A stretch of 64,000 nucleotides of DNA from the NCBI GenBank assembly GCA_030680175.1, contig JAUXWO010000036.1, positions 1 through 64,000 of the forward strand, given 5' to 3'. Each line of letters starts with the position of its first letter. Positions within the stretch are counted from its first letter, which is position 1. Below the pieces are notes generated by a model. The model was given only the letters and a program-made list of their open reading frames with translations, was not told the origin of the DNA and ran no database searches. Shown here piece by piece: positions 1 to 7,517 of the stretch. A program made the translations under genes and the position numbers. The stretch is from Vicinamibacterales bacterium (GTDB lineage: Bacteria; Acidobacteriota; Vicinamibacteria; Vicinamibacterales; UBA2999).

Positions 1-1823
1 GCGGGTGGTGCGGGGGCGGGCGCACGCGGCGGCGCCGGGGCGGCAGCCGATGTCGCCGCGCTGCCGAGCGGCCCGACGGACAGGCCCGGAAAATAGAACC
101 CGAGAATGTCGGCGCCGGTCTCGCCTCTGGCGGCGCGGTAGCCCGCGCCGATCACGCAGAGGCCGACGCCGTGTCCGAACCCGCGGCCCGTGAACCGGTA
201 GCCGGCGGACGTGCGGCGCAGATCGAACTGCGTGCTGCGGAGGTGCTGCCAGCCGAGCACCCGCCCCACCGCCATGCGGAAGTCCTGGGCCGAGATCTCG
301 TTCGGCGAGAACCCCTCCGCCCGCAGCCGCGTGGCCCGCCCCGTCGCGTTCTGCTGCACCACGCGCAGTTCGCGCAGGCGGCTGCCGCGCAGGCCCGCCG
401 CGCGCAGCGCCCGTTCGAGGCCCGCGGCCGGGATGTCGCTCGTCCACGCCGGCTCCGACCGGCACGCATCGTCGTCTTCCGGCGGCGCGCCGTAGTCCTC
501 GGCGCCGGGCCACACCTCAGACGCGCGCTCCGGACGGCCGCCGCAGAGCGCCGAATAGAAGATCGACGCCGGCCGTCCCGCCGTGAGCAGCAGCTGCCCC
601 GCGGTGGCCAGCGCCGCGCGCCGGGTGACGGGCGTGGACGGACGCGTGACCTGACAGTGGGTCGTGTCGCAGAGATCGTGTCCCTCGCGCTGATGCCGGC
701 CGCGGTTGGCGAGCGCGAACGTGCGCGCGGCCACGGCGAGCGCCTGCTGCGCGGCATCGCCCGCCCGCGGCTGGCCCTCGCCGGCCACGACACGCGCGAC
801 GTACTCCTCCAGCGCCACCACCTGCACACGCACACGCCCGCGGGTCGTGACGCCCAGCCGGACAGTCGTGCCCGCGCTCGCCGCACGGAGCGCGACGTCG
901 GTCACGTTCTGTGGCGTCGCCGCCGGCGCGGCCGGCGGCGGTGCGGAGGGGCCAGGCGAGGCGGGACGAGGGGCGGCGCTCGGTGGTGGGGGTGGCGGGG
1001 CGGCGAGCAGGTCCGCGGCGATGCCCGCGGCATCAAGGCCCGCGGCGCCAGGCACGACGACCACGACGGCGCGAGTGGGCACAGCGGCCGGCGCGAGCGC
1101 CACGACCAGGCCCAGGTGGCCGCCGCCCGGCATCGGCGCGGTGCCGGTCTTGGCCAGCGCGCCACCCGCCGTGGACGCCAGCGCGGAGGCAGAGCCGTAC
1201 GTCGCGGCGCCCCGCAGGCCCTCGAGCAGCACCCGCCGGGTTTCCGCGCGCATCGAGACGCGTCCCTCGGGCTGCACGCCGGCGAGCCGCGCGAGCCCCG
1301 TCAGCAGGACGCGGGGCGAGACCCGCGGCCCCTCGAGGCCGACGAGGCCCGCGGCGAGCGGCGTCGCGGCGCCGAGCGCCGGCAGGCCCGCCGCGAGGCG
1401 CACGCTGTCCAGGACGCCGCGCGGCAGGCGCGGTGCGAGCGACACGAAGTAGTCGTTGCAGGAATGCGCGAGCGCCTCGGCCGGCGTCAGCGGGCGCTTC
1501 AGGTCGGGATGCGCGCAGACGTAGCGCCGGCCCTCGACCACGACGGTCCGGCGGCACAGGCGTGCCGTGCCCGGTTCGATCACGCCGCTCTCGAGCGCGG
1601 CGACCAGCGTCCACGCCTTCATCACCGATCCAGGCAGGACCGGGGCATCAAGGATGTCCCGCCGTGCCTCGAGATCGACGCGCCCGGAGGCGAGCGTCGT
1701 CACGAGCGCGGCAGCGCCCTCGGGCTGCCCGCGCCCGGCCGCCCCGGGCGCGGCCCACACCCCCGCCACCAGCAGCCAGAGCGTGGCGGCCGTGGCGATC
1801 CACGCCCGGTCGGCCGCCCTCAT
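1..1823 (-). CDS. Penicillin-binding transpeptidase fused to SpoIID/LytB domain (3' end outside window)
   Basis: Secreted or membrane-anchored cell-wall protein. Residues 8-25 form a hydrophobic signal or anchor segment. An N-terminal transpeptidase domain shows SxxK (GSVMK, S66-K69), SxN (SCN, 121-123) and KTGT near residue 227. A Pro-rich linker follows, then a SpoIID domain with the VALEEYVARVVAGE, AVAARTFAL, DTTHCQV, GRGFGHGVGLC and ADILGFYFPG signatures. Transpeptidases crosslink peptidoglycan; SpoIID proteins are lytic transglycosylases acting on denuded glycan, so one chain may cut and crosslink the wall. The frame stays open to base 1 in a Pro/Ala-rich tail. The ATG at 1823 lies 1 bp from a 111-bp palindromic repeat (1825-1935), leaving only GAGG abutting it as a ribosome site; a GTG at 1850 inside the repeat is an alternative start. 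Confidence 0.85.
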   Translation of the reverse strand, partial: MRAADRAWIATAATLWLLVAGVWAAPGAAGRGQPEGAAALVTTLASGRVDLEARRDILDAPVLPGSVMKAWTLVAALESGVIEPGTARLCRRTVVVEGRRYVCAHPDLKRPLTPAEALAHSCNDYFVSLAPRLPRGVLDSVRLAAGLPALGAATPLAAGLVGLEGPRVSPRVLLTGLARLAGVQPEGRVSMRAETRRVLLEGLRGAATYGSASALASTAGGALAKTGTAPMPGGGHLGLVVALAPAAVPTRAVVVVVPGAAGLDAAGIAADLLAAPPPPPPSAAPRPASPGPSAPPPAAPAATPQNVTDVALRAASAGTTVRLGVTTRGRVRVQVVALEEYVARVVAGEGQPRAGDAAQQALAVAARTFALANRGRHQREGHDLCDTTHCQVTRPSTPVTRRAALATAGQLLLTAGRPASIFYSALCGGRPERASEVWPGAEDYGAPPEDDDACRSEPAWTSDIPAAGLERALRAAGLRGSRLRELRVVQQNATGRATRLRAEGFSPNEISAQDFRMAVGRVLGWQHLRSTQFDLRRTSAGYRFTGRGFGHGVGLCVIGAGYRAARGETGADILGFYFPGLSVGPLGSAATSAAAPAPPRAPAPAPP

Positions 1824-1824
1824 C

Positions 1825-1935
1825 CTCGTGGAGTGTCTTCGACGATTCACTACCGGGCCGCCCGTTGGGCGGCCCTCAGTATCGCGTTCGCGCAGAGGGC
1901 CTGGTAGTACCACCTCAGTTGATACACGCCACTAG
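1825..1935. repeat. 111-bp palindromic element, copy 1
   Basis: Matches 4297-4407 over its whole length. Imperfect terminal inverted repeats (CTCGTGGAGTGT / ACACGCCACTAG) enclose ACTACC / GGTAGT and a strong inner hairpin (GGGCCGCCC, loop GTTG, GGCGGCCC). It lies between the SET gene, whose TAG stop is inside the right terminal repeat, and the start codon at 1823. It looks like a MITE- or REP-like mobile repeat or a shared leader element. Confidence 0.8.
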
Positions 1936-2384
1936 AGACGGTTCTTGCAGCCCGGGCGGCACCGGCAGGCGATGGTCTTGTCGCCTTCCGTGTTGTAGTC
2001 GTACGTCAGCTCCTCGCCCTTCTTGATGTTGCGGCCGGCACGGATCCAGATCGTCTTGTCCACGATCTGGCTGTACGCGTTCGGGGTGCAGGAGTGATTG
2101 ATGAACCGCGCGACGTTGCCGCCGACGTTGGCGTCGCGGCTCCAGGCCCGGTTGATGCGGAAGCACCAGATGCAGCCCTTGCGGAGGTACCGCGCCTCGC
2201 GCTTCTCGCTCTCCTTCTGGCGGATCAGCTCGCCGTCGTAGTCGATGATGTACTTGTTCTTGTTGATGTCTTCGGCGGCAAACACGCCCCAGCCATGGAG
2301 CTTCGACCGCCGACGGATGATCTTGGGGAGGTAAATCCGACGCGCCATTCTCCACACGGACCCCGGCGAACGCGGCTGCGTCAT
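1932..2384 (-). CDS. SET-domain protein lysine methyltransferase
   Basis: About 150 aa, essentially only a SET domain, which transfers methyl groups from S-adenosylmethionine to protein lysines. Visible motifs in order are HGWGVFA, the pseudoknot NHSCTPN, EELTYDYN, and a C-terminal CRCRPGC cysteine cluster like a post-SET zinc site. An internal ATG at 2348 (MARRIYLPK) preceded by GGAGA could be the true start, since the first 12 residues are not conserved SET sequence. The stop codon falls inside the right terminal repeat of the 1825-1935 element, so the element may have altered the C-terminus. Bacterial SET proteins are widespread; the target protein cannot be predicted. Confidence 0.88.
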   Translation of the reverse strand: MTQPRSPGSVWRMARRIYLPKIIRRRSKLHGWGVFAAEDINKNKYIIDYDGELIRQKESEKREARYLRKGCIWCFRINRAWSRDANVGGNVARFINHSCTPNAYSQIVDKTIWIRAGRNIKKGEELTYDYNTEGDKTIACRCRPGCKNRL

Positions 2385-2445
2385 GCAGCGGGCGGCCGGC
2401 GGCTTCGGGAAAGAGTGTAGCGGAGTTTGCGCGTCCGTGCGCGGG

Positions 2446-3165
2446 CTACGGCCGGGGGCCGTCGGACAGATCCACCATCATCGGCCCGTCCTTCACGTAC
2501 TGCGTGAGCTGGATCTCCTCCATCAGGCGGAGCTTCCGCGTCACGCGCGAGATGCGGTGCCCGGCCGACTGGATGGCCTGCATGGCCGACACCGTCACGG
2601 GATCCGAGGCCGCCGTCATCAGGACGGCCTCGGCCTGCCCCATGACCACCATCAGCGGGTTGTTGATCTCGTGGTTGAGCGCGATGGCCATCTGGCCGAC
2701 CAGCGCCATCCGCTCCTCACGCACCAGGTCGTGTTCGAGCTTCACCAGGGGCGAGATGTCCTCGATCGTGCAGATGGCGCCCGCGGCGCCGTCGTGCTGG
2801 ATGGGGAACACGCTGACCTCGTAGAAGCCGTCCGGGCGGTCCGGGGGCCACGGCAGCCGCGTCCGCGTGAGCGTGGTGGCGCGCTCGACGGCCACGCGGG
2901 CCTCGGCCCAGTCGGGCGCCGTCAGCAGCGGCACATGGCGGGCGACCGGCGCGCCAATCAAATCGAGCAGCGACGGCTCCACGCCCATCCGCCGGAAGAA
3001 CCCCTGCTGGCTCCGGTTGAAGAACGCGATGTGGAAGTCGGCATCCAGCACGATGACGCCGGTCTGCAGGCTGTTCAGCACCGACTCCATGTAGCGCCGC
3101 ATGACGGCGTTGAGATCCTCGATGGTGGGGTTCTCCATCGCATCCACGGAGAGGTCGGTCAGCAT
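2446..3165 (-). CDS. PAS-HisKA sensor protein lacking an ATPase domain
   Basis: 239 aa. Residues about 20-140 form a PAS fold (TGVIVLDADFHIAFFNRS; YEVSVFPIQ...CTIEDISPL). A HisKA dimerisation helix follows with H-box ALNHEINNPL, the phospho-acceptor being H165. The protein stops at residue 239 without any N, G1 or G2 box. The 60 bp before the next gene hold no HATPase domain, so it cannot autophosphorylate by itself. Its ATG overlaps the stop of the HDOD gene (TGATG), implying translational coupling; the frame stays open upstream but that part is only the shadow of the HDOD gene. Likely a partner or adaptor in a regulatory switch with the HDOD protein. Confidence 0.8.
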   Translation of the reverse strand: MLTDLSVDAMENPTIEDLNAVMRRYMESVLNSLQTGVIVLDADFHIAFFNRSQQGFFRRMGVEPSLLDLIGAPVARHVPLLTAPDWAEARVAVERATTLTRTRLPWPPDRPDGFYEVSVFPIQHDGAAGAICTIEDISPLVKLEHDLVREERMALVGQMAIALNHEINNPLMVVMGQAEAVLMTAASDPVTVSAMQAIQSAGHRISRVTRKLRLMEEIQLTQYVKDGPMMVDLSDGPRP

Positions 3166-3995
3166 CACGCCACCTCGTCGGCCATCTCCTGCTCGAGCTG
3201 CCGGCAGATCGGCGCCAGGTCGCTGATCTTGAGGTCGAGCAGGCGCCAGGCGTCGGGATGGATCGCGGGCATCACGCGGTCCCCGGGATTGCCGATCCCC
3301 TTGGCACGGCACAGGATGTCGGCCACGTGAATCACCGCCGTGCGGTCCGCGTACTCGCGGCTCGGGTGAAAGTTGTTGTGATAGGCGACCGGCGACAGGA
3401 GCCGCCCCGGCAACGACCACTTGCGCAGCAGCCACAGCCCCACGTCCGCGTGCGTGACCCCGAGCACTTCCTTCTCGGCCACATAGCGCAGGCAGTTGCG
3501 GTTCTGCACGATCTCGCGGATGCGGACGGCCTCGTCCGGGAAGTGCTCCGCGATCAGGACCTTGCCGATGTCGTGCAGCAGGCCGGCCACGGCGTACTCT
3601 TCCGGCTTGTCGGCCTCGAGCGCCTCGGCGATGAGCCGCGCCGCGCGCGCCGTGCCCAGCGAGTGCTCCCACAATCCGTTCAGCTCGCGGTGCGTCGTCG
3701 TGAACAGATCGAACACCGACGCGCTCACGACCAGCGAACGGACCACGTCGAAGCCGAGCAGGACCATGGCGTGCGTCACGGTGCTGATGGGCTTGCGCAG
3801 ACCGCAGAAGCCCGAGTTCACGAGCTTCAGCACCTTCGCCGACAGCACCTGATCCTTGGCGATCTCCCCGGCCACCTCGCCCGCCGATGCGTTCGCGTTG
3901 CCGAGCAGGGCCCCGACGCGCTCCACGGCGTGCGGCACCGTCGCCACGTTGGTGACCTGTTCGATCTTCGACCGGATGAGGCTGGCGTCAATCAC
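3165..3995 (-). CDS. HDOD-domain signalling protein
   Basis: 276 aa, almost entirely an HDOD domain (VPHAVERVGALL...; SAKVLKLVNSGFCGL near residues 50-65; LLGFDVVRSL). It keeps the HD-type motif LLHDIGK and downstream histidines, whereas many HDOD proteins have lost HD residues. HDOD proteins act in signal output such as chemotaxis, cyclic-di-GMP or stress pathways; catalysis is unproven for most. It overlaps the upstream small gene by 8 bp and the downstream PAS-HisKA gene by 1 bp, so the three are one coupled operon. Confidence 0.88.
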   Translation of the reverse strand: MIDASLIRSKIEQVTNVATVPHAVERVGALLGNANASAGEVAGEIAKDQVLSAKVLKLVNSGFCGLRKPISTVTHAMVLLGFDVVRSLVVSASVFDLFTTTHRELNGLWEHSLGTARAARLIAEALEADKPEEYAVAGLLHDIGKVLIAEHFPDEAVRIREIVQNRNCLRYVAEKEVLGVTHADVGLWLLRKWSLPGRLLSPVAYHNNFHPSREYADRTAVIHVADILCRAKGIGNPGDRVMPAIHPDAWRLLDLKISDLAPICRQLEQEMADEVA

Positions 3996-4290
3996 CGGCC
4001 ACCTCCACCCCCGCCTGGACCAGCATGAGCTGCCGGAGGGACATCATCAGGGGGTCGCCCTCGTGGCCGGCAAATCGCGCCTCCATCTCCGCCACCACCT
4101 CGGCCGGCGTGCGCGCGGGCCCGGCCTCACCCGCCAGAATCACCGCGGTCACCCCGAAGCCGTGCAGCCGCTCGATCAGCGAGGCCGTCAGCACCGTCCC
4201 GGCCTGCACCAGCGTCACCCCATTGCCGTTGGCGACGGGCCGGGCGATGCGCTGTCCGGGGCGTGCCTCACTGAGACTGATTCGGGGCAT
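3988..4290 (-). CDS. Small protein resembling the N-terminal domain of HD-GYP regulators
   Basis: 100 aa. The sequence (LSEARPGQRIARPV, NGVTLVQAGTVLT, SLIERLHGFGV) matches the beta-rich domain that often precedes HD-GYP or HDOD domains. Here it is a free-standing gene at the head of the HDOD / PAS-HisKA operon and overlaps the HDOD gene by 8 bp. The ATG at 4290 is the only possible start because an in-frame TAG (4297-4299) precedes it. It sits 6 bp from the 4297-4407 palindromic repeat and has no visible Shine-Dalgarno sequence, so the repeat supplies the leader or the mRNA is leaderless. Confidence 0.7.
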   Translation of the reverse strand: MPRISLSEARPGQRIARPVANGNGVTLVQAGTVLTASLIERLHGFGVTAVILAGEAGPARTPAEVVAEMEARFAGHEGDPLMMSLRQLMLVQAGVEVAGD

Positions 4291-4296
4291 GATCCA

Positions 4297-4407
4297 CTAG
4301 TGGAGTGTTGTTAACGATTTACTACCGGGCCGCCCGTTGGGCGGCCCGCGGAATCGCGGTTGAGCAAAGGCGCTGGTAGTACCACTTCAGTCGATACACT
4401 CCACTAG
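4297..4407. repeat. 111-bp palindromic element, copy 2
   Basis: Perfect 12-bp terminal inverted repeats (CTAGTGGAGTGT at 4297-4308, ACACTCCACTAG at 4396-4407), internal ACTACC / GGTAGT arms, and an inner hairpin GGGCCGCCC-GTTG-GGCGGCCC. Same length as copy 1 at 1825-1935 and also directly upstream of a minus-strand start codon. No coding capacity. Confidence 0.85.
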
Positions 4408-4634
4408 CCCGCTGTCCATCCCGGCCGTGCCGGCTCCACGCCAGCCGCCGGATGCACGTCGCCGCTCCGGCGCGTGCCCGGGGGGCCACGCGCGTCGCTC
4501 GGCCGGTACGTTCCTCTAATCGGCGCGCCGCCCGCCGGCATGAATTCGGTTGCACGCCCCACAGGCGACGGTGGTACAGTGCGCGCCAGCAGGCGCAGGG
4601 GGCGGCCCCGCGGCCCTGCCGAGGAGGTGAGCTG

Positions 4635-5810
4635 GTGAGACGGGTACTTGCGGCAACCGCAGCGGCCCTGGTGGCCATGACGATGACGATCGAGGGACAG
4701 GAGCGACGTGTGATTCCAGGCCCGATGCCCAACTTGCCGTTCAGCGCGGCCGTGCAGGCCGATGGCCTGATCTACGTGGCCGGCGCGCTGTCCCAGGACG
4801 GCGGCGACATCCGCGTCCAGACGCGCAAGGTCCTCGAGGACATGGACAAGACGCTCCGGGCGGCCGGATCGCGGCTCGCCAACGTCGCCTCGGTGAACGT
4901 CTACATCACGCGCGCCGAGGACTTCGCGGCGATGAACGAGGTGTACCGCACGTTCTGGACCGAGCACCCGCCGGTGCGCACCACCGTCGTCGCGGACCTG
5001 GTGATTCCGGGCGCGCTCATCGAGTTCTCGATGATCGCCATCCCCGATGGCGGGGAGCGCACGGTCATCCACCCGCCGAGCTGGGTGCCGTCGACCAACC
5101 CCTACAGCTACGGCATCAAGTCGGGCGACACGCTCTTCCTCGCCGGCCTGGTCTCGCGCAACGGGCGCGACAACTCGGTCGTCGAGGGCGACATGACCGC
5201 CCAGACGAAGACGGTGCTCGACAACGCCGGCGAGATCCTGAAGGCCGCAGGCATGTCCTACGACCACGTCGTGTCGTCGCGCGTGTACATCACCGACGGC
5301 ACGAAGTTCCAGGACATGAACGGCGTCTACCGGCAGTACTTCACCAAGGAGCCGCCCGCGCGCGCCACGGTGATCGCCGGCCTGATGGGCACGCAGTACC
5401 AGGTGGAGATCACGCTCACGGCGGTGAACCGGCCGAAGCGCGCCATCGTCACGCCGCAGGCCGACGGCAGCCCCGGCCGCCCGAGCCCGATCCTGAGCAG
5501 CGCCATCGAGGTGGGCAACCGCCTCTACCTGTCGGGCATGCTCGGCAACACCGCCGACAACAAGGGCGACATGGAGGCCCAGACGCGCGAGACGCTCGCC
5601 CGCATCGGGCGCACGCTGACCGCCGCCGGCTACGACTGGCACCACATCGTCGACGGCATCGTGTACATCACGGACGTGGCGCAGTTCGACGCCATGAACC
5701 GCGCGTACCGGTCGATCTTCGCGAAGGACTTCCCCGCGCGCGCCACCGTGCGCAGCGGCCTCGTCGCGGCGGACGGCCTCGTCGAGATCATGTTCGTCGC
5801 CGTGAAGTAG
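4635..5810 (+). CDS. Secreted protein with three tandem RidA (YjgF/YER057c/UK114) domains
   Basis: 391 aa from a GTG start chosen for GAGGAGG seven bases upstream (4621-4627). The N-terminus (RRVLAATAAALVAM) is a signal peptide, so it acts outside the cytoplasm. Three RidA domains follow at about residues 27-135, 145-265 and 280-391. Each carries the QT...L...AG core, a VYITD/VYITR strand, and the conserved arginine that contacts imine substrates (PPVRTTV, PPARATV, PARATV). RidA proteins are normally single-domain cytoplasmic enamine/imine deaminases forming trimers, so a one-chain pseudo-trimer is plausible. A possible promoter is TTGCAC (4550) with TACAGT (4575). Confidence 0.88.
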   Translation: MRRVLAATAAALVAMTMTIEGQERRVIPGPMPNLPFSAAVQADGLIYVAGALSQDGGDIRVQTRKVLEDMDKTLRAAGSRLANVASVNVYITRAEDFAAMNEVYRTFWTEHPPVRTTVVADLVIPGALIEFSMIAIPDGGERTVIHPPSWVPSTNPYSYGIKSGDTLFLAGLVSRNGRDNSVVEGDMTAQTKTVLDNAGEILKAAGMSYDHVVSSRVYITDGTKFQDMNGVYRQYFTKEPPARATVIAGLMGTQYQVEITLTAVNRPKRAIVTPQADGSPGRPSPILSSAIEVGNRLYLSGMLGNTADNKGDMEAQTRETLARIGRTLTAAGYDWHHIVDGIVYITDVAQFDAMNRAYRSIFAKDFPARATVRSGLVAADGLVEIMFVAVK

Positions 5811-5829
5811 GCGCCCGCGTCGCCCTCCG

Positions 5830-5858
5830 CCGGACCCGGCCCTGACGGCCGGGTCCGG
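5830..5858 (+). terminator. Hairpin terminator after the triple RidA gene
   Basis: A 12-bp perfect stem (CCGGACCCGGCC with GGCCGGGTCCGG) and 5-nt loop start 20 bp after the stop codon. There is no T-tract, so it may act mainly as a 3' end stabiliser or bidirectional hairpin towards the convergent gene ending at 5877. Confidence 0.6.
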
Positions 5859-5876
5859 CCGGGCATGCCCCCTCGG

Positions 5877-6221
5877 CTACCCCACCAGGACCCCGACCAC
5901 CGGCTCGGCGAGGAGGCCGGCCTGCGCAGCGGCGGCCGCGAAGCGGTCGCCACGGATCGCGGCGCCGAGTGTCGCAACGGCGCCGGTGGTAGCCTGCCGC
6001 TGGACCTCCGCCGATGCCGCGGCATCGGCCACCTGCGGTGGACGCTCCTCGCCGCTCGGCACTCCCTCTTGCCGTGCCTGCCTGGCGCGGACGTAGCCGC
6101 TCAACTCCACGACCGTGGCACCGCCGGCCGGCACGGCGCGCGTCTCGTGCGCCCGCGCCGGCGACCGGACCGGTCGCTCGAAGCGCCGGATGTTGCTTCC
6201 CTCGACAGACGTGATGGACAT
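5877..6221 (-). CDS. Hypothetical protein, faintly FlgM-like
   Basis: 114 aa from an ATG at 6221 with GGGGAG four to five bases upstream. The first half is basic and probably disordered (MSITSVEGSNIRRFERPVR). The C-terminal part (GAVATLGAAIRGDRFAAAAA) resembles the helix of anti-sigma-28 factors FlgM (KVAALKAAIxxGxY), and VVELSGYVRAR recalls the VxLS segment that precedes it. No flagellar gene is nearby. The resemblance is by eye only; codon use and the ribosome site support it being a gene, the function is unproven. Confidence 0.5.
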   Translation of the reverse strand: MSITSVEGSNIRRFERPVRSPARAHETRAVPAGGATVVELSGYVRARQARQEGVPSGEERPPQVADAAASAEVQRQATTGAVATLGAAIRGDRFAAAAAQAGLLAEPVVGVLVG

Positions 6222-6378
6222 GGACTCCCCCGTTCGCACACGGGCGCGGCTCGAGCGCCCTCCAAGCGCCAGGCCGCAGCCCGGCGTATCCGCATCATCG
6301 GCACGACTCCGGCGTCCATGAATCGCCGCCGGGTTCCGAAGGTGCCCCACCGTGTGCGGGCGCCCTCGATACCGGCCC

Positions 6379-6409
6379 TTGATTCAGGAATCGTTCCAGC
6401 CTGTACGGT
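6379..6409 (+). promoter_or_regulatory. Candidate MerR-type promoter
   Basis: TTGATT (6379-6384) and TACGGT (6404-6409) are separated by 19 bp, the overlong spacer typical of MerR-activated promoters. The spacer edge carries the palindrome GATTC-AG-GAATC. It would drive the secreted gene and the MerR gene downstream. Low information content, so tentative. Confidence 0.4.
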
Positions 6410-6457
6410 GGCACCATGGAGTCGATGGGGACTCCCCGATTCAAGGGCGAAGACACG

Positions 6458-6958
6458 ATGAGATACGAGATGCTTGTGGCGGCCGCTCTGGCCGCGCTGC
6501 TGGTGCCCGCGGCCATGGCTTCCGCGCAAAGCCACGGTGCACATCAGGAAATGAATGCCAGGGGGGCAGAGGCCATGGGCTTCGATCAGGAGAAGACCAC
6601 GCATCATTTCCGGCTGTATCCCGACGGCGGCGCCATCGAGGTCGTCGTCAGGGATGCTGCCGACGCGGCCAGTCTTGAGGCCATTCGCGCCCACCTGCCG
6701 CACATCGCACACAGCTTTGGCGAGGGCGATTTCGCACTCCCGCACTTCATCCATGCGACCGATGTCCCCGGCACGGTGGACCTCGCGCGGTTGCGGAGCC
6801 GCGTCACGTACCGCTACGAGGCCCAGGACCGCGGGGGGCGTGTGCGCATCGTCACGGCCGACGCCGAGGCGCTCGCGGCCCTTCATGCGTTTCTGCGATT
6901 CCAGATCCAGGATCACCGGACAGGCGACAGCCTCGAGGTGACCCGTCCACCAGCATGA
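6458..6958 (+). CDS. Secreted protein of a conserved uncharacterised family
   Basis: 166 aa from the ATG at 6458, chosen because it begins a clear signal peptide (VAAALAALLVPAAMASA). An in-frame ATG at 6416 would add 14 hydrophilic residues. The mature part starts with a His-containing stretch, then MGFDQEKTTHHFRLYPDGGA and ends LHAFLRFQIQDHRTGDS. I recognise this as a family often seen in Acidobacteriota and Proteobacteria and sometimes mislabelled in databases; no function is established. Clustered histidines (HGAHQ, TTHHF, HIAH) suggest metal binding. Its stop overlaps the MerR start (ATGA), so the regulator probably controls it. Confidence 0.72.
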   Translation: MRYEMLVAAALAALLVPAAMASAQSHGAHQEMNARGAEAMGFDQEKTTHHFRLYPDGGAIEVVVRDAADAASLEAIRAHLPHIAHSFGEGDFALPHFIHATDVPGTVDLARLRSRVTYRYEAQDRGGRVRIVTADAEALAALHAFLRFQIQDHRTGDSLEVTRPPA

Positions 6959-7419
6959 ACGCGCTGTCTCCGCAGGCGCTGGCGCACGCCACGGGCGTGA
7001 GCGTCGACACGCTGCGTCACTACGAGCGCAAGGGGGTCCTGCCGGTGCCGCCGCGCACGGCCGGCGGCTTCCGGCGGTACCCGCCGGAGGCCGTCGATCG
7101 CGTACGGCTTGTCCAGCGCGCGTTGACCATTGGCTTCTCGCTGGACGAGCTGGCACGCCTGCTCGCCGAGCGCGACCGGGGCGGCGCCCCCTGCCGTCGT
7201 GTGTTGAGTCTCCTGGAGACGCGGTTCGCCGAGTTCGATGCACGCGTGCGAACGCTGACCGCGTTACGCCGGGACCTGCGGCGGCTCATGCGCGACTGGC
7301 ACGGGCGGCTCGAGCACACACCGGCGGGCGCGCAGGCGAGGCTCCTGGATCTGCTGGCGGGCCGGCCCGCCGTCGAACACGCACGCGCCAGCCGCCGGCG
7401 GACGCCCCCCACGCGATAG
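6955..7419 (+). CDS. MerR-family transcriptional regulator
   Basis: 154 aa. The N-terminal winged helix-turn-helix has the MerR signature VDTLRHYERKGVL and GGFRRYPPEAVDRVRLV (residues 15-50), followed by GFSLDELARLL and a long coiled-coil helix. The effector region has a single cysteine (APCRRVL), unlike Hg sensors, which use three. It overlaps the upstream secreted protein gene by 4 bp. The TTGATT-N19-TACGGT promoter at 6379-6409 is the likely target. The effector is unknown, a metal being plausible from the context. Confidence 0.88.
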   Translation: MNALSPQALAHATGVSVDTLRHYERKGVLPVPPRTAGGFRRYPPEAVDRVRLVQRALTIGFSLDELARLLAERDRGGAPCRRVLSLLETRFAEFDARVRTLTALRRDLRRLMRDWHGRLEHTPAGAQARLLDLLAGRPAVEHARASRRRTPPTR

Positions 7420-7479
7420 TCGACGCGTCGCCCCGACAGCCGGGCGTGACGGGGCCCCGAAGGACCGCCGGCGCGAGCG

Positions 7480-7508
7480 GCGCCCCCCCGCGCGCCGTCG
7501 GGGGGCGG
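7480..7508. terminator. Bidirectional hairpin between convergent merR and dnaE2
   Basis: GCCCCCC (7482-7488) pairs with GGGGGGC (7500-7506) across an 11-nt loop in the 98-bp convergent gap. No T-tract, so its terminator role is tentative. Confidence 0.35.
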
Positions 7509-7517
7509 CCCCCTGTG

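Noticed and set aside
2446-3672. A longer reading of the PAS-HisKA gene starting at 3672
   Set aside because: The extra 169 codons lie wholly antisense-free but inside the HDOD gene in another frame and read as Arg/Ala-rich nonsense; the ATG at 3165 overlaps the HDOD stop as expected for coupling.
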